Assembly (NCBI GenBank): GCA_019745395.1
Contig: JAIETG010000013.1
Coordinates: 124,001-188,000, forward strand
DNA from: Rhabdochlamydiaceae bacterium
Lineage (GTDB): Bacteria > Chlamydiota > Chlamydiia > Chlamydiales > Rhabdochlamydiaceae
Length of the DNA stretch: 64,000 bases
Direction: 5' to 3'
Shown: positions 24,991 through 33,980 of the stretch, piece after piece
Position numbering within the stretch: position 1 is the first letter of the stretch
How the letters are laid out: every line of letters starts with the position of its first letter
The notes under the pieces: model-generated
What the model saw: the letters and a program-made list of their open reading frames with translations, nothing else
What the model was told of the DNA's origin: nothing
Database searches by the model: none
Program-made: the position numbers and the translations under genes

Positions 24991-25511
24991 GAAGATTCCT
25001 TTGATGGGGAAAACCAGTTTTTTATTCCCTGTTTTTTCAAGTAGACAATAAGAGATAGAGGGCAAGTAAACCATAAAAAAGCGTATATAGCATCTAAAAA
25101 AGGCATAAAGACTAAATCGGATAGTATGAGAGAAAATGTGAAGGGAATTTCTTGATGCCAAACGGCTAGCAGAAGCAAACTTGCGGAAAAAAAGAGGGAG
25201 AGTAAAGCACTATAGAAAGAAAGGGCGAAGGGTTTATCTTCAAAAAAATGTCTTTTTTGTCGAAAAAGAAAAAAGGCGACTAAAACATGGACGCAAGCAA
25301 ACCATCCAAAAGGAAATTGAGAGGAAAGGCAGTCCAGAATAAGCCCGCAAAGTAGGCTGATCCAAAGCGATCGATGGAAAGAAGTCCTGTGAAAGACGAT
25401 CGCTAAAAAAGGGGCAAAGGCCCAAACCTTAGCTTGAGGAAATAGCGCTGTTCCCCAGAGAACAAAAGCGAAAGCTAAACAAAAAGGGATCCAAAGAGGC
25501 AGAGATCTCAT
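24987..25511 (-). CDS. MreD-like membrane protein
   Basis: The 174-residue product is nearly all hydrophobic, with five or six helices and an FAPFLAIVF...LCGLILDCLSSQFPFGWFACVHV run. The G-L-x-x-D-x-x-S and F-G pattern in helix 2-3 resembles MreD, the rod-complex partner of MreC. The likeness is loose, so I call it MreD-like. It is coupled to aroK upstream and suhB downstream by four-base overlaps each, which is strong support that it is a real gene. Confidence 0.6.
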   Translation of the reverse strand: MRSLPLWIPFCLAFAFVLWGTALFPQAKVWAFAPFLAIVFHRTSFHRSLWISLLCGLILDCLSSQFPFGWFACVHVLVAFFLFRQKRHFFEDKPFALSFYSALLSLFFSASLLLLAVWHQEIPFTFSLILSDLVFMPFLDAIYAFLWFTCPLSLIVYLKKQGIKNWFSPSKESS

Positions 25512-26044
25512 GGAAGGGGTTTCCTAGGAGCCAATTGGCAAATTTCTTTGATAATTTCCTCTTCTGTTTTTCCTCCCATGTGGATGATGTGAGAGGCTAT
25601 ACGTTCATAGATAGGTTCTCTTTCTTGATAGATTGTCTCAAAAGAATGTTCCGGTTTTTCAGGGTCAAAATAATGAGGAATATCACCCGATAAGATGCGT
25701 GTTTTTAAGATGAGCTTTGGTGCTTTTAAGTAGATAAAAGTTCCTGCCTCTTGCAATCTTGTGACGTTTTCAGGGTCGAGAGCAAGTCCTCCTCCTAAAG
25801 AAACGACACATTGTCTTTTTTGTAAAAGTAAAGAGACTGCTCGTTTTTCTAGCTCTTGAAAGAAAGAAAAACCGTGTTTCTTTGCAATCTCTCGATAAGG
25901 CAATACTTGATGATACTCTGCTGTGTATAGCTCTTCTACTAAATGATCCGATTCAACAAATTCCCGATGTAGCTTTTGTGCCGCTTTCATTCCGAAATAG
26001 GTCTTTCCACATTTTTTAAATCCAAACAAGAGAATATGTGACAT
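25508..26044 (-). CDS. aroK: Shikimate-kinase-like protein
   Basis: From ATG 26044 the protein has 178 residues: MSHILLFGFKKCGKT carries the Walker A loop (GFKKCGKT), VESDHLVEELY has the substrate-side Asp, CVVSLGGGLAL is the family GGG turn and QEREPIYERIA is the lid/adenine region. Shikimate kinase makes shikimate-3-phosphate in aromatic synthesis. ATG 26080 would overlap aspS and gives 12 extra residues, so I prefer the shorter form, 11 bases after the aspS stop. It is coupled to the next gene by a 4-base overlap. Confidence 0.85.
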   Translation of the reverse strand: MSHILLFGFKKCGKTYFGMKAAQKLHREFVESDHLVEELYTAEYHQVLPYREIAKKHGFSFFQELEKRAVSLLLQKRQCVVSLGGGLALDPENVTRLQEAGTFIYLKAPKLILKTRILSGDIPHYFDPEKPEHSFETIYQEREPIYERIASHIIHMGGKTEEEIIKEICQLAPRKPLP

Positions 26045-26055
26045 GTTTTTGCTCT

Positions 26056-27867
26056 TTAGTGTTTTGAGAAAAGCCCCCATTTAGGTGCCACTAGCTCGAT
26101 TAAATCTTTTGTCTTCATTACAATGGATTCTGTAGGAAGACCACAGTTAAAAGCAACACTGCTTCCTTGTTTAATTTCTTCATCAAAAAATGTATCTAGT
26201 CCTAAAAGAGGTCCGAAGGGGGGAACTCCTCCTATGATCAAACCAAAACGTTCTAGAATGACAGCGGGATCTTCGAATTCACATTTTTCTCCTACGAGAT
26301 CTGCTACTGCTTTCATATCGAGTTTTTGATGGGAAGAAATGTTAAACTGATAGTTTTTCTTGCTGTTTTTTCCTCGAAGTAAAATGGATTTTACGCCCTC
26401 TTCTAGCTTGGTTCCTCGGACTCTTGCTGAGTCCTCCGATGTAGGAGTGTGTTCGTGAGTAAGATATTTGTACTCGATCCCTTTATCTTTCATCAACCGG
26501 ATGATTTCATTGCGGATGTTCTCTCCTCCAAAGAAGATGTTAGCTTTTAAACGATGCCCTGCAATTCTTCTTGGGTCAGATGGAAATAGAGAAGTCTCTC
26601 GGATGTTTTTTAGTTTCAGTAAAGTCATTGTAAGGCGCTCTAACCCCATCCCAAATCCACCATGAACAGGCATTCCGTATCTGAAAATGCTTAAATAGTC
26701 TTCAAAGTGACGAGGGTCCATTTCTTTCATTTTCAGTCCTTCTAACATCGATGCATGGGTGTGCCTTCTTTGTCCTCCTGAAGTGATTTCCGTTCCTGCA
26801 CAGAGTAGGTCAAATGTATTGGTTAGCTCTGGGTCGTTGTCTTTGGGGTAAGCGTAAAAAGGGCGTTTACAAGTTTTCCAGTCGATGATAAAAATCAGAT
26901 CGGTTCCAAATTTTTCTTTGGCGTAACGGCATAGTTCCTTTTCTGCTGCCGGACTTAAGTCCGGTTCGTTTCTTTCATCAACTCCTGTTCTTTCAAAATA
27001 CAGTTGTTGAGCTTCTGCAAAAGTAAGACGGGGAAAAGGCACATCTTTTGGAGCAGAAACAATCGTTCCTTCTAAAGTGTCGATTTCTGTTTGATGGTGC
27101 TTATGCAGGTATTCTACGATGAATTTTAAGCAGTTTTCTTGTACGTCTAATACTTCATGCCAATGTTCGAAAAAGCCCATTTCAAATTCTAGTTGTTTGC
27201 CTTCTGTCAAATGTCTTGGAGTATTGGAGTTTTCTGCGCGGAAAAAAGGCATTAAAGCAAAAACCCGTTCGTTGACTCCGACCATGATCTGTTTGTAAAG
27301 CTGGCTGCTTTGGGCCAAAGTAGCAGTATGGCCAAAATAGTCGACGGAAAAGAATTCGGATCCCCCTTCGGAAGAGGCTCCAATGAGGTTCGGGGCAAAA
27401 TATTCTATTGCTTCGACCTGATCGTGCATGAATAAGCGATATGCGTGAGCAATCGCTGCTTGAATGCGAAATACGGCCGCAAGTTCTCTGTTGCGTAGAG
27501 CGATTGGGCGGTGGTCTAAGATGAAATCCAGATCTGTCGGGATTTTAGGTTTATAGTATTCAATCGAAGGAGGTTCTAAGATCTCTACTTCGATTTCTAC
27601 TTTTGGATGGATGAGCTCGAATTTTAGATCTGAAGAAGAGGCGATCACTTCTCCCTCTACAGAGAGAATAGAGCCCACTTGTAGGTGGGAGATCTTTTGG
27701 ATCTGCACCTTGTCGTCTAAAACGACTTGGATAAAGCCCGATCTGTCTCTTAAGATTAAAAAGTGTAGTTTTCCTAAAGAGCGAATGGTGTTAATCCATC
27801 CGCGAATACGAACAGTTTGCCCAACGTGTTCTTTCAGCTGTTTAGCGATGATCCGATTCATATGCAC
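26056..27867 (-). CDS. aspS: Archaeal/eukaryotic-type aspartyl-tRNA synthetase fused to a YbaK-like domain
   Basis: Two parts are fused in 603 residues. Residues 1-~440 are a type II AspRS: an OB-fold anticodon domain (QTVRIRGWINTIRSLGKLHF), motif 2 FFRAENSNTPRHLTE and motif 3 FGMGLERLTMT with NIRETSLFPSDPRR. It lacks the long GAD insertion of bacterial AspRS and matches the archaeal, often non-discriminating form. Residues ~450-603 are YbaK/ProX-like: KYLTHEHTPTSEDSAR, KSILLRGK and GLIIGGVPPFG with the GVxPFG turn of tRNA-editing deacylases. A fused editing domain could clear mischarged tRNA. If non-discriminating, it also charges tRNA-Asn and needs GatCAB. The start may be M1 or M3. First gene of the operon. 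Confidence 0.9.
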   Translation of the reverse strand: MHMNRIIAKQLKEHVGQTVRIRGWINTIRSLGKLHFLILRDRSGFIQVVLDDKVQIQKISHLQVGSILSVEGEVIASSSDLKFELIHPKVEIEVEILEPPSIEYYKPKIPTDLDFILDHRPIALRNRELAAVFRIQAAIAHAYRLFMHDQVEAIEYFAPNLIGASSEGGSEFFSVDYFGHTATLAQSSQLYKQIMVGVNERVFALMPFFRAENSNTPRHLTEGKQLEFEMGFFEHWHEVLDVQENCLKFIVEYLHKHHQTEIDTLEGTIVSAPKDVPFPRLTFAEAQQLYFERTGVDERNEPDLSPAAEKELCRYAKEKFGTDLIFIIDWKTCKRPFYAYPKDNDPELTNTFDLLCAGTEITSGGQRRHTHASMLEGLKMKEMDPRHFEDYLSIFRYGMPVHGGFGMGLERLTMTLLKLKNIRETSLFPSDPRRIAGHRLKANIFFGGENIRNEIIRLMKDKGIEYKYLTHEHTPTSEDSARVRGTKLEEGVKSILLRGKNSKKNYQFNISSHQKLDMKAVADLVGEKCEFEDPAVILERFGLIIGGVPPFGPLLGLDTFFDEEIKQGSSVAFNCGLPTESIVMKTKDLIELVAPKWGLFSKH

Positions 27868-27924
27868 TCTCCCAAAAAATTTGCCCGACTATAGCAAATT
27901 TCCCGAAACAGTGCATTCAGAATT

Positions 27925-30099
27925 TTATTCGACTTTGCGAGGAGTCCTTCTGAGACTTGCCATTTGACGCTTTAGTTTTTCGAAAAGATCGTCACAGTAG
28001 GTAGTCGTTTTCGTAAAGTAATAAGAACAGCCATTGGAAAAGTTTGTCCAAACTCCTTGGATTTTTTCTGCGATCCAACGTAAAGCGTTTGAAAGTTTTG
28101 TTGTCCAGGTTCTGGCTGCTAATGGTTTTATAGCAGGAGGCTCTTCAGGAACTATCGTAGGTGCGTCTGTAGGTGCGATAATTTCTTCTTCTTTTGCTTT
28201 TTCTACTACTTCCTCTGGAGGAAGAGGCGCTGAAGGCTCTGGGTGCTCATCCGCTTTTTCTTCTTCTTTTAAAGAATCTGCATCATCTACAAGCGGAGAA
28301 TCTTTTTCTTCTTTACGAGATAAGAAGTTAAGAGATTTTGTTCCGAAAGCGTGAATCCAGTATAGGCTAACTCCTGCAGCAAGAGCCAGTAGCGCTACTT
28401 TCTGCGTTGTTGGATCGCTTGCAATTTCAAAACCTCGGCCAAATATTTTTCCTGCTTGTTCGAAGGTCTTGCTGATAGGTTTCATCCAGGGAGAAACGTC
28501 TCGGATGTAAGGGCACAGGTCTTTGTCAGCTTGAGAAAGAGCGTTATATCTTTGCCATTCCATAGAGTATGGAAGCGGATCTTCTCCATCGCTTGGCTGC
28601 ATATAGATATCTGAGGCCGGCGAAGTATTAGCTGGAAGCGGAGCTGGACAAGAATTTTTTAAAGTAGACCATTTCCATACCGCTGCAGCAACTCCTGTGA
28701 GATACTTTACATAGCCAACTTTAGTTGTGATGTTTTCTGCATGGGGACATCGTTGAGTTAAGTCTTGAGGGTGTTTTTTTAACCACTTGAGAGCTTCTCT
28801 TCTTTCATCCTTGGAAAGGGATTCGTTTGCGGCTTTATCTGTGTACGATTGATGTAGCGCTTCATAGCTTTTAGGATATTTTTCTAGCCATGCTTTAGCT
28901 TTATCTGCAATCTCTTTATCTAGCTCATTGTTTTCCGCTTGCTGAGCAAAAATTGCGTATTGCTTTTCATAGTCTGCAGAATGATTTTCGAGCCATGCTT
29001 TAGCAGCTTTTGTAGTTGCTTCATCGAGTTCTGGATTTTTTGCCTGTTCAGCGTAAGTGTTGTACGTTTCCTCATACGCTTTTTGCGCTGCATTATCTTT
29101 TGCTAAGGCGTCTTTTACTTCATTCGTGCCGTTAGTGCACAAATCTTTGATTTTAGAGTAAAACATCGCTGTTTTCGTAAAGTTGTAGCTTTCTGAAACG
29201 TAAGGATGTACGTAATTTGTATAGTTGCTCTTTAGGCGATCTCCTAAATGTTCAGCATTTATATACAGTCCTTTGAAGGTCATCGAGAAAAGACCTGCGA
29301 TGACTGTAGATGTTTGGATCAGAGCTTGAACTGGATAAGATTTGACAGTGGCTTGTGTTGTGTCAGAAGCTGTTTTCAGGTAAGAGGCGATTGCTGATTG
29401 TATAGGAAACGCTGCTGCCGTTAAAAGACCAATTCCAAAATATTGCGCTCCAGAACATGTGAAATCCCAGGCTCGTTGCGCGATTTCACAAGTTGCACGA
29501 AAATTTTCCGAAGATTCTAGGGTGTCTACAAGAGATTTTCCTTTTTCTCGGACTTTTGTTTCCAGATACCAACTACCTAATGCTGTAATAGCAACACTTG
29601 TAAGAACGGGAACAATTGCCTGATCTATCCCTACAGTTCTGTACATTTTACTGGTTAATAAATAGAATCCGATGAAGCTGGAAACGTGGGCTGCTCCCCA
29701 TAAAGAGTTTTGATAAAGAAGATTGGGAGTTGTCTTTTTCATGTCGTATTTTTTTGTCGGAAACAGAGAGTAGGCGTAGGTCCCAATTTTTTTAGGAAGA
29801 CCAGAGAGTTCTTTATTAATACTTGTTCCTGCTGCATAAGCATGTCTTCCGATAGGCCATACTAAAGCGGCAGTAGCTGTCCACGCAAACGCGTTATGAA
29901 TATCTGCAACCGGCAGAAGGAAGTTTGTGGCTTGTTCTGGATCTAAGCAGTTTTTTATTAGGTGGGGCGTTAAGACAACAAGACCTGTTATTGCAGCGCC
30001 TTCTAGGGCATATCCGGCCGTCTTCCAAAGGAATTTGGAAACTTCTTGGCTTGTCGTAGTTGGTGGGGCCTTTGTCGTTTGGGCTGTAACTGATGACAT
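27925..30099 (-). CDS. Large hydrophobic protein with 35-residue helical repeats
   Basis: Unrecognised 724-residue protein. The N-terminal ~280 residues hold several hydrophobic, Ala/Gly-rich segments (for example AITGLVVLTPHLIK and WTATAALVWPIG). Three exact-length 35-residue helical repeats occupy 342-446, each starting at Tyr and ending with AxxWLExxPxx (Y342, Y377, Y412). A hydrophobic segment follows near 565-580, then a Pro/Glu/Ala-rich, disordered stretch to ~665 and a basic end. The start is ATG 30099. It is the first large gene of a 10-kb set of unfamiliar membrane proteins, with 57 bases to aspS. Location in the inclusion or cell envelope is unknown. Confidence 0.75.
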   Translation of the reverse strand: MSSVTAQTTKAPPTTTSQEVSKFLWKTAGYALEGAAITGLVVLTPHLIKNCLDPEQATNFLLPVADIHNAFAWTATAALVWPIGRHAYAAGTSINKELSGLPKKIGTYAYSLFPTKKYDMKKTTPNLLYQNSLWGAAHVSSFIGFYLLTSKMYRTVGIDQAIVPVLTSVAITALGSWYLETKVREKGKSLVDTLESSENFRATCEIAQRAWDFTCSGAQYFGIGLLTAAAFPIQSAIASYLKTASDTTQATVKSYPVQALIQTSTVIAGLFSMTFKGLYINAEHLGDRLKSNYTNYVHPYVSESYNFTKTAMFYSKIKDLCTNGTNEVKDALAKDNAAQKAYEETYNTYAEQAKNPELDEATTKAAKAWLENHSADYEKQYAIFAQQAENNELDKEIADKAKAWLEKYPKSYEALHQSYTDKAANESLSKDERREALKWLKKHPQDLTQRCPHAENITTKVGYVKYLTGVAAAVWKWSTLKNSCPAPLPANTSPASDIYMQPSDGEDPLPYSMEWQRYNALSQADKDLCPYIRDVSPWMKPISKTFEQAGKIFGRGFEIASDPTTQKVALLALAAGVSLYWIHAFGTKSLNFLSRKEEKDSPLVDDADSLKEEEKADEHPEPSAPLPPEEVVEKAKEEEIIAPTDAPTIVPEEPPAIKPLAARTWTTKLSNALRWIAEKIQGVWTNFSNGCSYYFTKTTTYCDDLFEKLKRQMASLRRTPRKVE
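28762..29076 (-). repeat. Three tandem 35-codon repeats in the 724-residue protein
   Basis: Protein residues 342-376, 377-411 and 412-446 share the pattern Y-E-x-x-Y-x-x-Y/F-A-x-Q-A-x-N-x-E-L-D/S-x-E/D-x-x-x-K-A-x-W-L-x-x-x-P/S. The period is 35 in all three with no gaps. The third copy is most diverged. The pattern is TPR/PPR-like in length but I cannot assign the family. Confidence 0.8.
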
Positions 30100-30167
30100 A
30101 TGTCCTCTATTCTTGTTCTTTAAAATTTATTATATTTATTTTCTCGTACTATCTCTCTACTTTACAG

Positions 30168-32447
30168 CTAGAGCATGATGCGTTGCAGTTCTAGCAATTC
30201 GTTTGCATCAGGACCTGCTACCGGATGACCTGCGCCAGCAATTGGGAATATTTGGATCCCTGTATCTACTAGTTCAAGTCGCAATTCCCCGATTTCAGCG
30301 GGGGTTAGCCCTCTAAGGGCATTTCTTTGCGCCGGGGTGAGCTTTGGTAGAGTCTTGGCTGGGTCGTTCAAGAATGCTGCTTTAGTAGCGACAGGTAGCC
30401 CATTTACCCAGGCTTGAGCGTTTGCTGTCAAATTTGCTATATTTATTGGTCTGAAGTCTTCTCCTAGCCGCAGATCTCGTGGTTGGAAGTAGGAGAGGGT
30501 TATTTGATTGCCATCAAAAATACCATCTAACGTTTTTTCCCAATCTTCAACGCGAGGTTGCCAATTACTTTGAAGGCAAGGGGGGAATGCTCTATTAAGC
30601 TCTGCTATTTTATCTCTGTACTTTGTGTCTACAATTGCCTTGGCTTTTTCCAGGTTGTTCAAGAATCCTGAGACTAAATCCATGGTTGATTTAGGTGCTT
30701 CCATGTTTTCTAAATCGTTTCTTAGCTCTTTGGTCAAAGTTATTTGGTCTTTGTACAATTTGCCAGTTTCTTGGAGAGCATGAGCTTGCGCCAGTAGGAC
30801 AATAGATGGTCTATTTCCGAAAGCTGCTGGGTGCGCAGGGGTTTCAAAGCGATAGTCTAATTCTTGAAGCTTCAACTCGAATGCCTTTATAAGGAGGGAT
30901 TCGGCTTTGAATTTATTCATAGGATCGGTATTAAGCCTTGTTAAGTCAGTTTTTAGTTGCGTAATTTTTTCGTTAATCGCGTGCATAATACGGCCATGTC
31001 GTATATTTATTTCATCATCGTTTGCTGCTCTGTTCAGATTTTCATATAATGGTCTTAATATATTTCTTTTCAGCACAGGGAAGTAGTCGAGTAGATCTTT
31101 ATAGTTTTCGCTGATGGATGTTTTTAGCTGATTGACCAAAGTTACAACATCATCCAGAGTCGTAGCCTTTTTCAACGCTGGATTGAGCTCTCTTTGAGGT
31201 GGGCAGTAGTAGCGGTATGCAATATGCGCCGTTACCGCAGCTGCAAGTAGGGGGATTGCTCCGTATTTCAAGATCGATGGAATAGAGAGTTCTGCGTATC
31301 TTCCCGCATTCCCCCAAAGAGATGGAGGGGTTGTGCTTACAGGGTCGGAAGAAATAGTTGGAGTCTCACTCTCTGTTTGTATTTCAAAGGTAGCAGATTT
31401 TTTTAGCGCTGCTACAAATGTTTGATCCCACCACGTATAAAGTTGATCTCCTATCGATGGACTGTTAGGTTCTACGTTATTCCAATAGTCTGAGAGGGAT
31501 GTTGGGATTTGAGTAAACTGCGTCCAGCGATCGCCCCAAGTTGTAGAGGTTTTAGAAAGGTCTGTAGGAAAATAAGTCTGCCAGTCAGTAAATAAGTTTT
31601 TTTCAGTTGCAGCGGCCTTTTGAAGATCTTTCAAATAGTCTGAAAAAGAAATCATGGTAAGCGAGGTTCCTATACAGGCTAGGAGATCGCAAAGAGGACC
31701 TGGTTTTTTGATCGTTTCTTGCACGTATTTTGTAATAGGTTGCATGACACGAAATTTCCCGATCGATTCAGCTGCTTTGGCAGCTCCAACAACGAGAGCT
31801 GAAGATACAACGAGTTTTTGGAAGTCGAAAAACCCTACAGCTCCAGCAGTGACTTTCGCTACGGTGACTGTCATATTCGAGAAAAATAAAGCGGTGTTGG
31901 CAGTCCATTTAGCGAGTTCTTCGATTCCTGGATCTATAGCAGGAGTATTTGCCCAAGTTTGTAAATTCTTGGGGAAATTGGTTAGAGTAGAGGGAAGCGC
32001 GTTAACGGCTCCTTTAGACCAGCTGTCGGGAAGGAAGTAGTAGGTCGCCGTGATTCCTAAGGCTAGAAGCCCTATGTGTTTTGTGCGAGCTGAGAGTTTA
32101 GTCGTTTCTTTAAGAAACTTTTCCCATTCAGCAACACGTCTTTTGAATGGACTATTGGGAGCGTTATTTTGCGGGACTCTTTCTACATATTGAACATAGT
32201 AGGGAATAGCGCTCAAAGCTGCCCCGTAGGCAGCTCCCGGTAGAATCACGACAGCTCCGGCTAGAGCTCCTGCTGTAGTTAATTCTAATGTTTGTTCTCT
32301 GCAATATCCTATAGCAAGTCCGATTGCAGCGCCTTTTAACACAGGAGATGAGGTGAATAATGCTTTTAGGCATTTGTAGTAAACGCTGTCTTTATTAGGG
32401 GGAATAGGTGGTTTAAGAGAGTAAATGTCTGCTGGCTCATTTATCAT
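30168..32447 (-). CDS. Large hydrophobic lineage-specific protein
   Basis: Unrecognised 759-residue protein. ATG 32447 opens an N-terminal ~110 residues with KGAAIGLAIG and TAGALAGAVVILPGAAYGAAL, Gly-zipper-like hydrophobic stretches, then a membrane-rich half (to ~430) and a soluble, helical C-terminal half (LKTDLTRLNTD, DQITLTKELRNDLENME) with likely coiled coils. The final ~100 residues are Pro/Ala/Leu-rich. The opening G-x-x-x-G and AGALAGA pattern loosely recalls the three following genes. The gene ends 68 bases before the start of the 724-residue gene. Confidence 0.72.
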   Translation of the reverse strand: MINEPADIYSLKPPIPPNKDSVYYKCLKALFTSSPVLKGAAIGLAIGYCREQTLELTTAGALAGAVVILPGAAYGAALSAIPYYVQYVERVPQNNAPNSPFKRRVAEWEKFLKETTKLSARTKHIGLLALGITATYYFLPDSWSKGAVNALPSTLTNFPKNLQTWANTPAIDPGIEELAKWTANTALFFSNMTVTVAKVTAGAVGFFDFQKLVVSSALVVGAAKAAESIGKFRVMQPITKYVQETIKKPGPLCDLLACIGTSLTMISFSDYLKDLQKAAATEKNLFTDWQTYFPTDLSKTSTTWGDRWTQFTQIPTSLSDYWNNVEPNSPSIGDQLYTWWDQTFVAALKKSATFEIQTESETPTISSDPVSTTPPSLWGNAGRYAELSIPSILKYGAIPLLAAAVTAHIAYRYYCPPQRELNPALKKATTLDDVVTLVNQLKTSISENYKDLLDYFPVLKRNILRPLYENLNRAANDDEINIRHGRIMHAINEKITQLKTDLTRLNTDPMNKFKAESLLIKAFELKLQELDYRFETPAHPAAFGNRPSIVLLAQAHALQETGKLYKDQITLTKELRNDLENMEAPKSTMDLVSGFLNNLEKAKAIVDTKYRDKIAELNRAFPPCLQSNWQPRVEDWEKTLDGIFDGNQITLSYFQPRDLRLGEDFRPINIANLTANAQAWVNGLPVATKAAFLNDPAKTLPKLTPAQRNALRGLTPAEIGELRLELVDTGIQIFPIAGAGHPVAGPDANELLELQRIML

Positions 32448-32722
32448 AGTCTATTTTCATCCTAATATTTTAACGATTCTAAAAAAATGTATTTATTAAT
32501 GCAAAAGGTGGTTAAGAGCATAGCAGTTCGGTGCAAATTGTTTAATTAAAATAAACTTTTCTCAAAGATTTATCTGTTTTCAATAGAGATTTTTGAAGTG
32601 GTAGGTCGCTGTTTCATGTGTTGCTCACAGAATGATACTATGAATGCGATTATTTTTAAACCATTTTAATTTAGTTTATTAGGCATTTAATATTTTCGTA
32701 TTTGTTATGTTTGTTTTATGTT

Positions 32723-33826
32723 TTAATGTTTTTTGAAATAAGCGGAAGAAATAGATGTTATGCAAAGGATTGATAGAACCCTAGGAGCCCAGAAAAGTAT
32801 TCTTCTCGTTTGTTCGGCGGAAGAGAGTCCTGCAGTGATAGGTTTTATTAAAGATTTAGCTAATGCTGAGAGATAAAAAGTTCCCATTCCAAAAAGCATG
32901 GCAGAAATTGCTACGAGTTGAATGGTGTATATTTTTTCAGAAGATGGGGGATTGTCTTTTAGCAGAAGATCTGTAATGGGGCGCAATTTTGCGTACACAA
33001 AAGCAGTCCCTAGTGTGGAAAAAATATAAGGAAAAATTGTCTTACCTAATTTGCAGATGGTGGCAACTCTTTTTTCTACTTGCCATTCTCTATATTGTTT
33101 TTTAAAAAAACGAGTGACGGAGTTTCGGCTTAAAGCTACAAGGGCTGTATCGGTAACAAGGGCTACTGTTGCTCCTGAGAGCATTCCTATATACAAACTT
33201 TGATCCATAACAAAAGAGATCCATATGCCCATGATTGCGCCGCAGGTAAGGGATTTGGCTTGGTCGGAATCTTCTTTTAGATGTTCAATGGCAAGTTTGT
33301 GAATGAAAAGCGCAGCTCCGGTCATCGAGAAAGCGTTTAATAAATTTAAAGACAAAGGTATGTTGCTAGCCTCTAAAGAAAGGGGAATGACAAACGCCGT
33401 AAATAGATCGACAAACATCCGTTTTAAATCTTCTTTTGTTTGTTGAAGCAAAGAAGAGAATAAGGAAAAAGCTTGTTTAGCTTTTTCAAAACATTGTTCG
33501 CTAGTTGTGGAGAAAGATATGTTCGGAGCGGTGAAAATATCTTGAGCTACCGTATGGATTGTTTGATTGATTTCCCTTTGAATATCTTCAGTTACCAGAT
33601 TTATGAGGTTGTAAGTAAAGGGAAGGGGGTGTTCGTAGATTTTTCTGCCCACCTCATAGGCGTCAGCTAATGTTTGTAGTGCGTTGCTGTTAGATGGCTC
33701 TGCTGGTGGTAAAGTGTTGTATGCTGTAAGGAGGAGCTGTTTTGTGTATTTTTCTGCCGATTCTAATTGCTTAGGTTCCCAGAGAGTAAGCTGTCTTGCG
33801 CTAAAAGGAGCTATTTCATAAGCCAT
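32723..33826 (-). CDS. Member of the G-Q-G-DT membrane-protein family
   Basis: This 367-residue protein has a hydrophilic helical first third and four or five hydrophobic segments after residue ~140. Residues ~195-240 contain GAIMGIWISFVMDQSLYIG, then MLSGATVALVTDTALV and a basic RFFKKQY. The same order (G-x-x-x-G, Q, G-x-L-x-G, D-T, basic patch) occurs in the proteins at 33981-35204 and 35393-36925. No known family fits. The start is ATG 33826, following a separate terminator. Confidence 0.72.
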   Translation of the reverse strand: MAYEIAPFSARQLTLWEPKQLESAEKYTKQLLLTAYNTLPPAEPSNSNALQTLADAYEVGRKIYEHPLPFTYNLINLVTEDIQREINQTIHTVAQDIFTAPNISFSTTSEQCFEKAKQAFSLFSSLLQQTKEDLKRMFVDLFTAFVIPLSLEASNIPLSLNLLNAFSMTGAALFIHKLAIEHLKEDSDQAKSLTCGAIMGIWISFVMDQSLYIGMLSGATVALVTDTALVALSRNSVTRFFKKQYREWQVEKRVATICKLGKTIFPYIFSTLGTAFVYAKLRPITDLLLKDNPPSSEKIYTIQLVAISAMLFGMGTFYLSALAKSLIKPITAGLSSAEQTRRILFWAPRVLSILCITSISSAYFKKH

Positions 33827-33913
33827 GTAACTGCTTTTTTGAGTTTGTTTTCAGGCAAAGGGATAGTGTTTTTACTATTTAATCTTCAAGATTTATTAAA
33901 GAATGAAAAGAAA

Positions 33914-33942
33914 AAAGCCAGACTCTGCAAGAGCCTGGCTTT
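33914..33942 (-). terminator. Terminator after the 407-residue gene
   Basis: AAAGCCAGACTCT (33914-33926) pairs with AGAGCCTGGCTTT (33930-33942), one mismatch in thirteen, loop of three. On the minus strand a T-run (TTTTTTC) follows the stem. Confidence 0.85.
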
Positions 33943-33980
33943 AGATTATCTGTGTCTTTTTGTCTTAAGATAAGACTGTT

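Noticed and set aside
24187-27867. SuhB as part of an inositol pathway with the PI synthase
   Set aside because: SuhB lies in a housekeeping operon with aspS, aroK, folD and rnr, and IMPase-family proteins are widespread. A eukaryotic-type PI synthase uses free inositol, so no phosphatase is needed.
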